Shown here: positions 52,021 through 63,815 of the stretch, piece after piece
How the letters are laid out: the number at the start of each line of letters is the position of its first letter
Position numbering within the stretch: the stretch's first letter is position 1
Assembly: GCA_964036315.1 (NCBI GenBank)
Contig: OZ038500.1
Coordinates: 63,910,749 to 63,974,748, forward strand
Origin: Acanthosepion esculentum
Lineage: Eukaryota; Mollusca; Cephalopoda; Sepiida; Sepiidae
Direction of reading: 5' to 3'
Length of the DNA: 64,000 bases
Notes under the pieces: generated by a model
What the model was told of the DNA's origin: nothing
Seen by the model: only the letters and a program-made list of their open reading frames with translations
The model's database searches: none
Made by a program: the position numbers and the translations under genes

Positions 52021-52759
52021 TGAAGAAGGATGAAACTAAGTAAATTCGTTCATGGTTAATCCTACCAAAATCCCATCTCCATTGTAATCCTATACTACTA
52101 ATCCGACGGTAATATAACAGATATAGACAAGCACGAGCGCATGCGCAATCGCACAATGAAAACGTTAATTCAATGATGCGAGATCTTCATCGAACCCATT
52201 AAGAGATGAACATTGGACAGGTATTCTTGGTCTTCTATCTTTCAAATCTAGTTAACCAGTTATATTTTCGAAACTTTGACCCCCTTCAGTCGATTTACAA
52301 TCACAATTCTAGATTTACAACGATATCGACACATGCGATCACGTTTAGCGAGCAATCTCTGCGCTCTTTTGTTTGCGTTGATGGTATACATCTCTCAAAC
52401 CATCACTTTCAGGACACTGTTGTTGGCTGTTACAGACCTCAACCGCGAATTATTTGACGTCTCTTGGGATGAATAATTCAGATAAAAGCAATTACAATAA
52501 AAAAAAAGCTTCTTCGAGCCTATCAGCTAAAAAAAAATGTTTGCCGACACTGTGAGATACTCGAATATTGGCAAAGGTTGGTTGGAATGTTTTATGTCTG
52601 AAACTGAAAACTTAGCAGGGAAGGTGCACTCCTGTTCGCATACGGGCAGAATATGATGAAAAACAAAACAAAATCTACCCGGTCAGTTTTGTCTCAAAAA
52701 TCGCGTATTGCAGTAAGATTGCTTACTCCACACACAACTTGATCTTTATTTGGTCACAA

Positions 52760-52763
<4 letters not shown>
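52021..52763. other. Spacer
   Basis: Overlapping 66-83-codon frames (52206-52476) show no domain. Nothing recognised. Confidence 0.45.

Positions 52764-52821
<58 letters not shown>
52764..52821. repeat. (TA)n
   Basis: Pure array. Confidence 0.98.
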
Positions 52822-52824
<3 letters not shown>

Positions 52825-53019
52825 TCAAATTGTTGATGACGCTAGATAACACGCTCTCTCCCAGAAAATGTAACTAAGGCCTGCTCAGCATAGTTGCAGT
52901 ATAAACCACAGGTTGGCCCTGTAGGTGTTGATCCCGAGTGAGTGTCTGCAATAGGGGCTGACTAGCCGCCCTAGTAGACAGGTAACATGGAATACGAGTG
53001 GCCAGCTATTACACACACA

Positions 53020-53170
53020 CATATATTTACGATTGTGTCCAGCATGAAACAGACTGTAGCCTCTGAGTGTTGACTTCAATGTTCACTTTTATATTAATAT
53101 TTACATACACTCTATCTCTGATATTGAGCACTTTATCCCATAAATATAGCACACATTAAAACTATATTTC

Positions 53171-53173
<3 letters not shown>
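53020..53173 (+). repeat. GCTC..GAGC signature repeat, copy c
   Basis: Same module as 50160: CAGCATGAAACAGACTGTAG, CACTCTATCTCTGATATTGA, GCACTTTATCCCATAAATAT, then (TA)n. Confidence 0.87.

Positions 53174-53239
<66 letters not shown>
53174..53239. repeat. (TA)n
   Basis: Pure array. Confidence 0.98.
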
Positions 53240-53240
<1 letters not shown>

Positions 53241-53824
53241 GTATATTTCGGCAGCAATGTTTCATTAATGCATAATTTCATTAAATAATATAGACAGGTT
53301 TTTTCTATTTATTTTAAGGAAGTTCCTTTCATATTGTCTGATAAGCTTAATCACATTATCGTTGAAAGACGAAAGGAAAGCACCATATTGATACATGTTT
53401 AAATCCAATCTAAGCTTTCAGCTTTTCATAAGCCATTATCAAAGATGACAATTTCAATAAATCAAACAACACACAGACGAAACTACAATGATAGTCCGCC
53501 CATGATTCTTGAATAAGCTCAAAATAACGACAAACTCGCATATACGAGACAAGGAAGCGAAAATCGCGTCGCAGCTCCTGACGTCACACATCACCACGCG
53601 AGAGTGAAAAACGTGAAGTATATAAACGAATGTCTTGTGTGTGTGTGTGTTGAATGTATTTAGGATGTTATAGTTATTTTTTGTAAGTTTGGTTAAAGAC
53701 CATCAATATATGCCTTTATTTATTCTTTGTACGTACATCACGAATCATTTTCTTGTTTTTCAGTAGATCTTAATGTTTGGGTACTTTCGGCTTTCATTAG
53801 TCATTATCAAAGAGTTGGAGAATT
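53240..53824 (-). repeat. Terminal-repeat-like segment with two GAAAG cores
   Basis: Minus-strand cores near 53440-53405 (TTTGATAATGGCTTATGAAA, AGCTGAAAGC) and 53815-53783 (TTTGATAATGACTAATGAAA, GCCGAAAG) are related to each other and loosely to CTGANGA..GAAAG. Between them is a TATAAA-containing GC-richer stretch (53570-53640). Class inferred. Confidence 0.4.
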
Positions 53825-53950
53825 TTGATTTGTTTTATTCGTTTTCGACGGCTTATCAACCCTTTGCAGGTTATTTAGAGCCAGAAAATATTTTTTAGAT
53901 TGTAAGTATATATTTTGGCGATAATAATGGTTTACAAGTACTTTTAATTT
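53825..53950 (-). repeat. 5S-SINE tail, solitary unit
   Basis: TTTTCGACGGCTTATCAACC, CTTTGCAGGTTATTTAGAGC, CGATAATAATGGTTTACAAG. It precedes a complete copy, so the tail is duplicated as at 38460-38870. Confidence 0.85.
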
Positions 53951-53978
53951 TTCTTCTGCTTAATCAATAGATCAATTG

Positions 53979-54352
53979 TCTGATTCGTTTTCTCCGGCTT
54001 ATCACTCCATTTTCAGGTTATTTAAAACCAGAAAATATTTTTAAGATTGTAATAACTTTTGATATAAAAATGATTTTTTGGTACAAGTTTTACTAATTAA
54101 ACCATACCTAGGGGACGACGAACTGGATTCGTACATTTTTCAAGTGCATTTGCGTGTAAATGTATATAATGGACCCAACGGGAATTTAATTTCGGGTTTC
54201 ATATTAACAATTCCGAGATATTATCCATTATACAACCTGCACATCCAAGCTTATAGCACCTGGTAGTCCCAAGATGTCAACCGTTCTAGGTACTGATCAG
54301 GTTTGACGTTGCTTACCTTCGGTGATTTCAACATGATGTGGCCGTAGTCTTG
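53979..54352 (-). mobile_element. 5S rRNA-headed SINE
   Basis: Minus strand: CAAGACTACGGCCACATCAT, GTTGAAATCACCGAAGGTAA, GCAACGTCAAACCTGATCAG, TACCTAGAACGG; then body and tail. 5S 5' end retained. Confidence 0.92.
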
Positions 54353-54399
54353 AAGTTTCTGGTATTTATAATGAGAAAAGATGATATTCAGAATATGAC

Positions 54400-54600
54400 A
54401 TTCACCTGACATATCAAGGGTAATAGAGGCAGAGAGAAATAAAGACTAACCAACCTGAGGAGCTTCTCTGAATTGAAGAACATGGATTAGGAGAGATCTT
54501 AAAGGATTAAATGAACCATGATTGCCAACGTTCTGAAGGGACACGGCACATAGAATAAGGAGAAAAATAATAATCTTATTAATATTTTTGCCGATCATAA
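54400..54600 (+). repeat. Dispersed repeat shared with 11474-11646
   Basis: AACCATGATTGCCAACGTTC, TGAAGGGACACGGCACATAG. Unknown class. Confidence 0.55.
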
Positions 54601-55114
54601 TCTCGTCTAAAGTCTCCCATCCCAGAACTGCGATGTTTATGGATTGTTTTCAAATCAATTATCAAGCGTTTGGTCAGATAGAAAAGGCTAGTGAGAACCG
54701 AGACACGGGAAGTCAATTCAATATGGCCGCTGACAGGCGGTGGTCATTTTTCTTGCTTCTATAGACATTCGATTGGTTGAAGAATCGGGACAAAATGACA
54801 AGCTTATCAAATGCAATCAGAGAGAAACAGACAGAAAAGAAAAAGAACAAACTTAAACAGATCTGACAGACATATCACTGGGCGAGCAAGAAAAATGCAA
54901 GCCGTATTAACAATTCCGATAACTGTCGTGTTATAGTTCATATTTAACAAATATTTTCTCACCCGGCAACGAAATACAAACAAAATGGCCTCCCAGATAA
55001 AGAAAAAAAAAAAGTAATTTATCAATAATTTTTGTCGCAACGAAATCAAGTTTCTTGGCGGTTTCGCTGTGTTTCGTTACGTACTTTTTTTAAAAATCGG
55101 TATCACTCTTATGC
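54601..55114. other. Spacer
   Basis: Nothing recognised. Confidence 0.45.
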
Positions 55115-55558
55115 AAGGCAGTGAAGCCACTAAGACACAAGGGGTTAGAGGGCATAGGAAAATTAGGGACAGAAACATTAATAATGAGCGGAAAGAGGAA
55201 AGAAATAATCGGGAGGACAGTAGCTTGCATTTATACTTTTGCCAATAAAATTTGCCTGGAAAGCATGGAGACAGAAGAGAGTGCGAGAAAAGAAACTGTT
55301 AGCGGAGAATTCTCGGTTACATCTATCCAGCTCAACTGTAATTTGATGAGATCGACACCACTCTTGTACTGCGCTTAAATTTAAAAAAATGTCCAGGTAT
55401 CATAGCGCAGAGCTTATCCGAAAAATTACCATGAAATTATTTAGAAAAAAGACACAGAGCAGCAACCTTACAGCAGTGGGCAAGTGACTGAAGCCGAGCC
55501 GCCAGATCAGGACGCATAATATTGCTGATTCTTCTTTGGATTTTATCAAGGTTCTCAA
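55115..55558 (-). pseudogene. LINE-A ORF2 C-terminal fragment
   Basis: The plus-strand text shares AGCCACTAAGACACAAGG, GAAACTGTTAGCGGAGAATT, CCAGGTATCATAGCGCAGAG and GATTCTTCTTTGGATTTTAT with the family; decayed on the minus strand. The 5' break coincides exactly with a (TA)n array. Confidence 0.82.
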
Positions 55559-55559
<1 letters not shown>

Positions 55560-55615
<56 letters not shown>

Positions 55616-55656
55616 GTATATATATACAAATTTATTTATATATATATTTTACAATA

Positions 55657-55722
<66 letters not shown>

Positions 55723-55750
55723 AATTTATTTATATATATATTTTACAATA

Positions 55751-55820
<70 letters not shown>
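55560..55820. repeat. Duplicated (TA)n/(CT)n block
   Basis: A ~105-bp block (ACAAATTTATTTATATATAT, TTTACAATATCTCTCTCTCT, then TA array) occurs twice in tandem. Confidence 0.95.
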
Positions 55821-55824
<4 letters not shown>

Positions 55825-55849
55825 CAGTATTACTCGCTTGACAAACTTC

Positions 55850-56171
55850 GGATAACTTGTAGACACCTGAGGGCAAATTTGTAGCCCAGGAAAAAATAGG
55901 AAGTAAAAAAAGAAAAAAAAACATCAGAACAAGGCGAAAAAATCGTCAAGTGTCTTATGTCCTTAGTCCAAAGAAAAACATTAAAGCGAGTATAAAAACA
56001 ACGAAAACGTAGATGGCTCAATACGCTAAGTAGAGCGATAAATAGAATTTTTCCTAACGAGTCAGGCAAACCTATTTAGGTTTCACCTTAACGGATCTTC
56101 AGGGTAGCCAGCCTATCCTGAAGATCCGTTTAGGTGAAACCTAAGTAGATTTGCCTGGCTTGTTAGGAGTT

Positions 56172-56175
<4 letters not shown>
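55850..56175. repeat. Terminal repeat ending in hairpin 1
   Basis: 55850-56035 matches 1180-1345 and includes the inverted signature (GGCTCAATACGCTAAGTAGA). Hairpin arms 56053-56103 and 56117-56167 are near-perfect inverse copies (CCTAACGAGTCAGGCAAACC with GGTTTGCCTGACTCGTTAGG-like). Confidence 0.9.

Positions 56176-56210
<35 letters not shown>
56176..56210. repeat. (TA)n
   Basis: Array between the two hairpins. Confidence 0.97.
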
Positions 56211-56214
<4 letters not shown>

Positions 56215-56335
56215 AAACCTAATGAGCCAGACAAATCTACCAAGGTTTCATTTAGGCAGATCGCCAGTGCCAGCTAACCCTGACGATCTGCCTAAGTGAA
56301 ACCTTGGTAGGTTTGTCTGACTCATTAGGTTTGAC
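56211..56335. repeat. Hairpin 2 (arms ~57 bp)
   Basis: AGTCAAACCTAATGAGCCAG..GGCAGATCGCCAG pairs with CTGACGATCTGCC..TTAGGTTTGACT. Followed at 56343 by GCTCTACGTTTGTATCGAGC. Confidence 0.95.
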
Positions 56336-56479
56336 TAGTTTTGCTCTACGTTTGTATCGAGCTCTTTAGTTAGTTGTTTACTCGTATCGGGGATTTTTCT
56401 TTGGGCCTTGAACCTGTATCTGTGCGATTATGTTCGACAGACTTTCATGTTCCTGGCTCTTTCTTTTTTAAAACCTTTT

Positions 56480-56898
56480 TTTCCCTTTCCCGAAGTTAAT
56501 GATATAAATGGCAAGAACCACTCTCGCAAACAATTTTTAATAAAATACATTAACCTCGAACCTGTAGATGAATCTTATGATCCCTGTTTATAAATTCCAG
56601 TTGTATAAGGCATTTTTTTACTACAAGCTTTCGATTGTGCATACAATCATCCTCAGGTATTGTAATGGATATGTCTTTTTTACATCCAGATATTAACAGG
56701 ACAACGAAAGTTAAGATGTACTCCGAAATATGTTTTTTAGAAATGTGTTATTGTTAATTGTGAGAAATGTTGGAGCGTGCGGTCGCAACGCTGAGGTTGA
56801 ATTTAAAAAAAAAATTATTAAAAATTGTTTGCGAGAGTGGATCTTGCCATTTATATCTTTAACTTTATTATCTGCTTTTTGTATGAATGATTCATGTA

Positions 56899-56900
<2 letters not shown>
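56480..56900 (-). repeat. Foldback repeat with hammerhead-like core, copy 2
   Basis: 56480-56770 is the inverse of 1420-1740. 56795-56900 repeats its first ~90 bp in opposite sense (AAAATTGTTTGCGAGAGTGG), making a foldback that ends in (TA)n. Minus-strand core near 56665-56625: CTGAGGA, T, GATTGT, ATGC, ACAATC, GAAAG. Confidence 0.85.

Positions 56901-56986
<86 letters not shown>
56900..56986. repeat. (TA)n
   Basis: About 43 units. Confidence 0.98.
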
Positions 56987-56987
<1 letters not shown>

Positions 56988-57647
56988 TTTATGTAACACT
57001 TTTTGGCTAATTTCGGCAATCTCATTGCTGGGCTCCATTTCAAGATGACATTTCGGCATTTCGATGTAGTGTAATGATTGACAAGCTTGTTTTGGTAGGT
57101 GAATTATGACTGAAGAGTGATTTCAGTCCGTACCCACACTTTCGGCCTTGTGCTATATCTAAGCAACACTTAGAAATTCACCACTCAAAATGATATTATT
57201 TATAACGGTCAAACTGAATTTTGACGTGTATTTTAATCTATTTTTTCTTTTTATACACATTTAGAGATATGATCCCTAAATGGAGGAAAATAACTTACTT
57301 AATCTTTTATCATATGGGAACCGTACATTGACGTGTTTATTCAGAAAAAAAAAAACAATTAAAATATACACAAACCTTCAGCTTTATAAATGATGCAACC
57401 TTGAGTTCCGTGAAATTGATTCCAGCAATCAAGCGAACGCCGAAATTAGCAGATAAATAATGAAATCTTTGAAAATGAATGCACCAACATTCGAAAGCAC
57501 TCGTGGAAAAATAATACAATGTCCTTTGTTAAATTTACCGATAATATAGAACGACTAATTCTGAATAATAATGTTCATTGGATAGCCAGAATTTGGCGAT
57601 ATTTTCCAACAAAACATGTTTGAAAGAATTCTTTCTGACTAAATACA

Positions 57648-57648
<1 letters not shown>
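56987..57648. other. Spacer
   Basis: Nothing recognised. Confidence 0.45.

Positions 57649-57713
<65 letters not shown>
57649..57713. repeat. (TA)n
   Basis: Pure array. Confidence 0.98.
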
Positions 57714-57715
<2 letters not shown>

Positions 57716-58225
57716 GATATTATACCGAAAACACGTAAAAATCGCTACACAATTGCAGTCGTGTTTCAATGCATATCAATGCATCTCATCAGGCGATTGT
57801 AAATTACTGGATAATGAACGATTTATTTACATTTAAAAGCAAAATAAAAACCTATTTTTTCGAAGCAAATAAACAAATAAGTGGTTATATGGTTTGAGGG
57901 AGTTACTCTGATCAACCAATCAAATATGAGCAACGTTAAATTTAAACTAATCGAATATTTTTTTAATTTTGGCTTCTTAGCTTAGTTTAAATTTGATGTA
58001 GATCATATTTGATTGGTTGATCGGAATAACGCCCTCAAACCGTATAACCACTTTTCATTTTTATATTTTTTCGAAAAAAGTGATTGTATTTTGCATTTAA
58101 ATGTAAATAAATCGTTCACTCGCCAGTAGTTTACAATCGCCCGAGGAGACGCATTGATATGCATTGAAGCACGACTTTCAATTGTGTAGAGATTTTTACA
58201 TGTTTTCGGTGTAATATCCTAAAAT
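57713..58225. repeat. 500-bp foldback (arms ~250 bp)
   Basis: TTAGGATATTATACCGAAAA at the left pairs with TTTTCGGTGTAATATCCTAA at the right, and similarity continues to the centre near 57967. The left arm, read on the minus strand, has CTGATGAG, ATGCATTGATATGCATT, GAAAC, i.e. both hammerhead boxes. The right arm counterpart is decayed (CCGAGGAG..GAAGC). GCTCTACTCTTTATTGAACC follows at 58232. Confidence 0.92.
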
Positions 58226-58315
58226 AAATAATATTGCTCTACTCTTTATTGAACCCTCTTTTAAATTAAATATCACGAACGATGGAATTGTATTCTATTC
58301 GTTCTCATCGTACCT

Positions 58316-59344
<1,029 letters not shown>

Positions 59345-59850
59345 TATATTATAGCGGTAACAGAAATAGAGTAATCATAACAGTAGGTGTGTCTAGGGCA
59401 AGGTAACCTAACTCTTGTAACACATTTTTGATTCGAGCAGCACCACAGATAAAGTAGTCATAAAAACAGTAGGTCTCTCTAGGTCAAGATAAACAGACTC
59501 ACATTAGGATCATATTGGTGCCACATATACAAGAGCCGTAATAACAGTAGATCTGTCTTGGGCAAGATAACCTGACTCGCGTAAAACATTAGAAAGATAG
59601 TGGCACAAACATATACAACAGCCGTAATAACAGTAGGTCTGTCTTCGGCAAGATAACCTGACTCGCGTAAAACACAAGGATCATAGTGTCCCCACATATA
59701 TAATAGCCATGACAACAGGTCTGTCTAGTGCAAGGTAGCCTGATACCCGTAACGATTTATGATCATTGGTGTACCACATATACTGAAGCCAAAAACAACA
59801 GTAAGTCTGTATAGGGCAATATAGGCTGACACCTATAACAGATTAGGATC
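59345..59850. repeat. ~84-bp tandem repeat, about 6 units
   Basis: The unit carries AATAACAGTAGGTCTGTCT, GGGCAAGATAACCTGACTCG, CGTAAAACAT and CACATATAC. CAGTAGGT-like landmarks fall at about 59381, 59467, 59545, 59630, 59713 and 59798. Confidence 0.93.
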
Positions 59851-61230
59851 AGAGCCGCCCGACTCAGACAAGCTTTCATTAACTCGGTATCTACCCAGTC
59901 CATTCACTAAGATCAGATAAGATATGACACAAGGTCAAGATTCTTGTGGAGGCTCTCGAACGTTTACATTCTGGCCAATGGTCAAATTTTACCTAGCTAT
60001 CTCATTCGAGAGATCGGGTAAAATTCTTGTCTGTTATTCTCAGTCGTGTCTCTGTCTGACCGAGTCTCCCTCTGCCCGAAGACAGAGATCATTGCAATCG
60101 TAGCCAGACAACAGACCACCTGACTCCTTCGATCTTTGATAAACTCGGTATTTACCCAGTCCATCCACTGAGATAAGATGTGAAACATGGTCGAGATTAT
60201 TTTGGGAACGCAAGCATGTCCAATCGGGCCAATTGTTAAAATTTACCCAGAACCCTCATCCGCGGGATCGAGTAAAATTCTTGTCTGTTTTTCACAACCG
60301 AGTTTCAGTGACTAGACGGAGCTTTGGGTGAGTCTCCGTCTGCCCGAAGACAAAGAGGTTTAACAATCAGAGCCAGCGGACCGCCTGACTCAAACGAGCT
60401 TTAATGAACTCCGTATTTATTTACCCAGCCCCCCAAATGAGATCAGATGTGACACAAGATCAAAATTACCGTGAGGGACCCGAGCGTTTTCCATTCGGTT
60501 CAATTGTCAAAATTTGCCCAGGACTCGCAAGCACGTGCTCGGGCACATTTATTGTCTGATTTTCTCTGTCGTGTCTCTGTCGCTAGACGGCGCCCTGACT
60601 TAGCCCCCCTCTGTCCAAAGACAGAGAGCTTAACAATCGGATCCAGGCAGCGGACCGCCTGATTCCGACGAGCCTTAATAAACTCGCTATTTACCCAATC
60701 CCACTACTGAGATCAGATGTGACACAAGATCGAGATTTCTGTGCGGAACACGAGCGTTTCAAACCAGGGACAACGATCAAAATTTATCCAGACCCCACAA
60801 AAGCGGGTTCAGGTACATTGCTTGTCTGTTTTTTTCCCAGCCGAGACTCCGTCCGTAGACAGAGACTCGACTGAGTCTCCCTCTGCCCGAAGACAAAGAG
60901 CTTGACAACCAGAGCCAGGTATCAGACCGCGTTGCACACAGACGAGCTCTAATGAGCTCAGTATTTACCCAGTTCCCCCGTTGAGATGAGATGCGACAAG
61001 AGATTACTGTGGGGAACGCGAGCGTTTGCCATTCGGGTCAATTGTCAAAATTTGCCCAGCACCCGCAGGTGCGGGCTTGCGCATATTTATTGTTTGTTTT
61101 TCCCCAGTCGTCTTTGTCGCTAGACGGAGCCCTGGCTGAGTCCGCCTCTGCCTGAAGACAGACAGCATGACAATCAGAATCAGGCAGCGGGCGGCCTTAC
61201 TCAGACGAACTTTGATATACCCTGCATATC
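59851..61230. repeat. ~268-bp satellite, 5 units plus part of a sixth
   Basis: Unit starts near 59851, 60115, 60378, 60653, 60924 and 61189 (GACCGCCTGACTCAGACGAG). Shared: AACTCGGTATTTACCCAGTC, GAGATCAGATGTGACACAAG, GGGTCAATTGTCAAAATTT, GTCTCCCTCTGCCCGAAGAC. Clearly GC-richer than the surroundings. Each unit contains CTCTGTC..GACAGAG-type inverted pairs able to fold. No unit-length ORF. Confidence 0.95.
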
Positions 61231-61913
61231 AGCACAGATCCAGTAATGGAGGCGTTCGATCAAACCAAAGTTAATATTCCATTTCAATAAAATATTTTTG
61301 AGAATTTTAGTTATATACTTTTGGCATTTCCTTCAGACTTTAAGGACACCGCGTATAAAGAAATTTATGTCAAAAACTTATATATATTGCCTGACATATA
61401 GTCCCCAGAATTAGGTAATGGCCCCTTTTACGTTCGAAAAAATCTTTTTGCGAATAAATTTCTCTATATTTTGCACATATAACTTTTTAAATATTTCGAA
61501 AGTTTCACTAAAAAAGAGAAAATAAAACGTCGTAGACTTTTTGTTTTGCGTAATTTGATTTGAGGCGGGTTCAGAGACAAAGAATTGACTGAATTTCATG
61601 TTGCATGCCCACCTCCCCAATTAATTTGAGCAATGTCATTTTTTAAAAGAGAATAAGGTTAAAACTTATCTGACAGAATATTAATTTTAATAAGATTCCA
61701 ATGCCTATCCTAGCGAAAAGAAACAAAAAACTATTAATATTAATTAACATTATTATTCCAGCTTGATAAAGTATTTTGAAAGTGGTTGTAATTTGTATAA
61801 TAAAGGATTTTCTTAATGAATATATAATTTAATTAAGATTTATTGATTATCTGGACAAAAGTGATATATTTTTGAAATATTATCCTAGTTGTTCACTTAC
61901 CTTTGCGCAGCAC

Positions 61914-61916
<3 letters not shown>
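61231..61916. other. AT-rich spacer
   Basis: Nothing recognised. Confidence 0.5.

Positions 61917-61986
<70 letters not shown>
61917..61986. repeat. (TA)n
   Basis: Pure array. Confidence 0.98.
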
Positions 61987-61989
<3 letters not shown>

Positions 61990-62103
61990 GGGAAATTATG
62001 AAAAAAGTACCCCCATATAAATTACTAATAAGAATCATAGACTGTGTTAGAAGAAAAATTAGTAGTATTAACTTTTTTAATAGTCAAATTAAATTATTAA
62101 ATA

Positions 62104-62967
62104 CGAGGGTCATTCAATAGATAAGGTGAATATTTCGGTATAAGGACTTCTAATACAGATAGAAGCTTACTTTTTTAAAATTTTTCAATGTAGTCTCCCA
62201 GCACTGTCACACACTTTTCCTATCTGTGCACAAGCTTCCGTGTTCCCTCACGTAAAAATCTTTGGACTGATGACTCAGCCAGTCGCTCACAACACTTTTG
62301 ACTTCATCGTCACTTTTAAACGTCGTGCCTCTCGTGAACGCTTTCAAGGGACCAAACAGGTGAAGGTCTGAAGGGGCAATGTCTGGGCTGTAAGGGAGAT
62401 GATGGAGCAGTTCCCAGCCCAGGTCGTTGATGGTCTGTACCGTTTGGGCTGGTGTGTGAGGCCTTGCGTTGTCATGATGCAAGATGACTCCTTCCGACTG
62501 ATGACCCCTGCGTTTGTCCCAACAGATAAGCTCAAAGTACTTGCAATGTCATCCACTGTCACCCTTCTCTCAGACTGAATGAGGTCATTGACTGATTCGA
62601 TCACCTCAGGAGACCTCACTGTCTTCATCCTCAACACTGCTCCGTCCTTCTTTAAACAATTTAGCCCACTTGTAAACATTTTTTGGCTGAAACATGTGGC
62701 ACCATACACAGTTGACATTCTCCTATGAATTTCAACTGGTTTGCACCCTTCAGCAACCAAAAACTTGATAACTGACTGCTGTTCAATCCTGGAGCATGCT
62801 TCTTGGTCGGCCATCTTTGTTAATCGCCAAAAGTTTTTTTAATCTGCAAAAGAAATTAAATTCATGTGAAAAAGAAGTAAAACAAAAAAAATAAAAAAGA
62901 GTAAGCTTCTATCTGTATTAGAAGTCCTTATACCGAAAAATGCACCTTATTTATTGAATGACTCTCG
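62104..62967 (-). mobile_element. Mariner with long (~75 bp) terminal repeats, deleted
   Basis: CGAGGGTCATTCAATAGATA... at the left and, inverted, CGAGAGTCATTCAATAAATA... at the right match over about 75 bp, to AGAAGCTTACT. TA flanks both ends. At 864 bp it is shorter than an autonomous mariner (~1.3 kb). Confidence 0.95.
62207..62814 (-). pseudogene. D34D mariner transposase with central deletion
   Basis: Starts MADQEACSRIEQQSVIKFLV, AEGCKPVEIHRRMSTVYGAT (first HTH), RSPEVIESVNDLIQSERRVT and VDDIASTLSLSVGT (second HTH). A deletion and frame change near 62510 then lead to LHHDNARPHTPAQTVQTIND and PYSPDIAPSDLHLFGPLKAF. The last two hold the second and third catalytic Asp, 34 residues apart. 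The first catalytic Asp (DExxW region) is gone. DNA-binding ends look intact, so it could still bind the repeats if translated, but not cut. Confidence 0.94.
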
Positions 62968-63129
62968 TATTTATATTGAAAAAGATAATGTGTCTATGCC
63001 TTCATATTAACAAATATTTACTCAGTTATTTTAGTAACAATATAACAAAATACATCAAATACAGCATGAAATATTATAATTTCCTTAATAATTCAAATTA
63101 AAAAATTCTATAAAAATTATTTTTTAAGC
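62968..63129. other. Spacer
   Basis: AT-rich. Confidence 0.5.
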
Positions 63130-63712
63130 ATTTCACTCCAGGGAAGGCTGGAATGCCACTAGCAGGCAAGTGGCTACAGAGAGTGAAAGTAAAAGCAAAG
63201 AGGGATGTTTGAGGAAAAGATAAAAAGAAGGACGGGCATCAAGATCAAGGCATCAGAAGATATCGGTAGACATTACATTTAACATTCTGAAGATTATCGT
63301 TATCAGGGAAGTACGTAAGAGGAAGGAAGTTCCGCTGTCGGGAAGTGCAAGAGAAGAAGCCGTTGGAGTAGAAAAGGCGGTTACATTTAACTGTTTCGAT
63401 AGTAAAAGGGTGGGACCGAGAATACAGTTGGGATACCAGTGAAAGTAGCTCGTCAGAGCAGTTGCCATGAAAATATTTGTAGTAAAGACGGAGGAAAGTC
63501 ACATCACGACTGTGAGAAAGTAAGTGGAGTCGAGATACCAGGTCTGGACCTATAACATTGCATATCCGTCTTTGGATCTTTTCGAGAACCTCGAGATGAA
63601 CAGCGAGGGCACCAGACCATATATGGCAACAGTATTCAATGCAAGGACGAATGGTAGATTTGTAGATTTGAAGGATAGACGCGAAAAACCTTCCGGTGCG
63701 ATAACACATCAT
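63130..63712 (-). pseudogene. LINE-A ORF2 C-terminal fragment
   Basis: Minus frame of 155 codons: ILQIYKSTIRPCIEYCCHIW, SGALAVHLEVLEKIQRRICN, VIGPDLVSRLHLLSHSRDVT, FLRLYYKYFHGNCSDELLSL, then SHPFTIETVKCNRLFYSNGF and LQNVKCNVYRYL. One ~12-codon loss after SLVSQL and a frame slip near RQRNFLP; otherwise the best-kept C-terminus of the family here. 3' UTR to about 63130. Confidence 0.93.
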
Positions 63713-63726
63713 AACAATTCAATATA

Positions 63727-63728
63727 AA

Positions 63729-63809
<81 letters not shown>
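63727..63809. repeat. (AC)n then (TA)n
   Basis: Compound array directly upstream of the LINE fragment's 5' break. Confidence 0.98.

Positions 63810-63815
<6 letters not shown>

Noticed and set aside
57030..57140. Additional hammerhead cores from TTTCGGC words
   Set aside because: GAAA-like words are present but no CTGANGA box or stem in register.
59851..61230. CRISPR array or tandem tRNA cluster
   Set aside because: The units are 265-275 bp with no short constant repeat and variable spacer pattern, and no tRNA boxes; it is a satellite in eukaryotic DNA.
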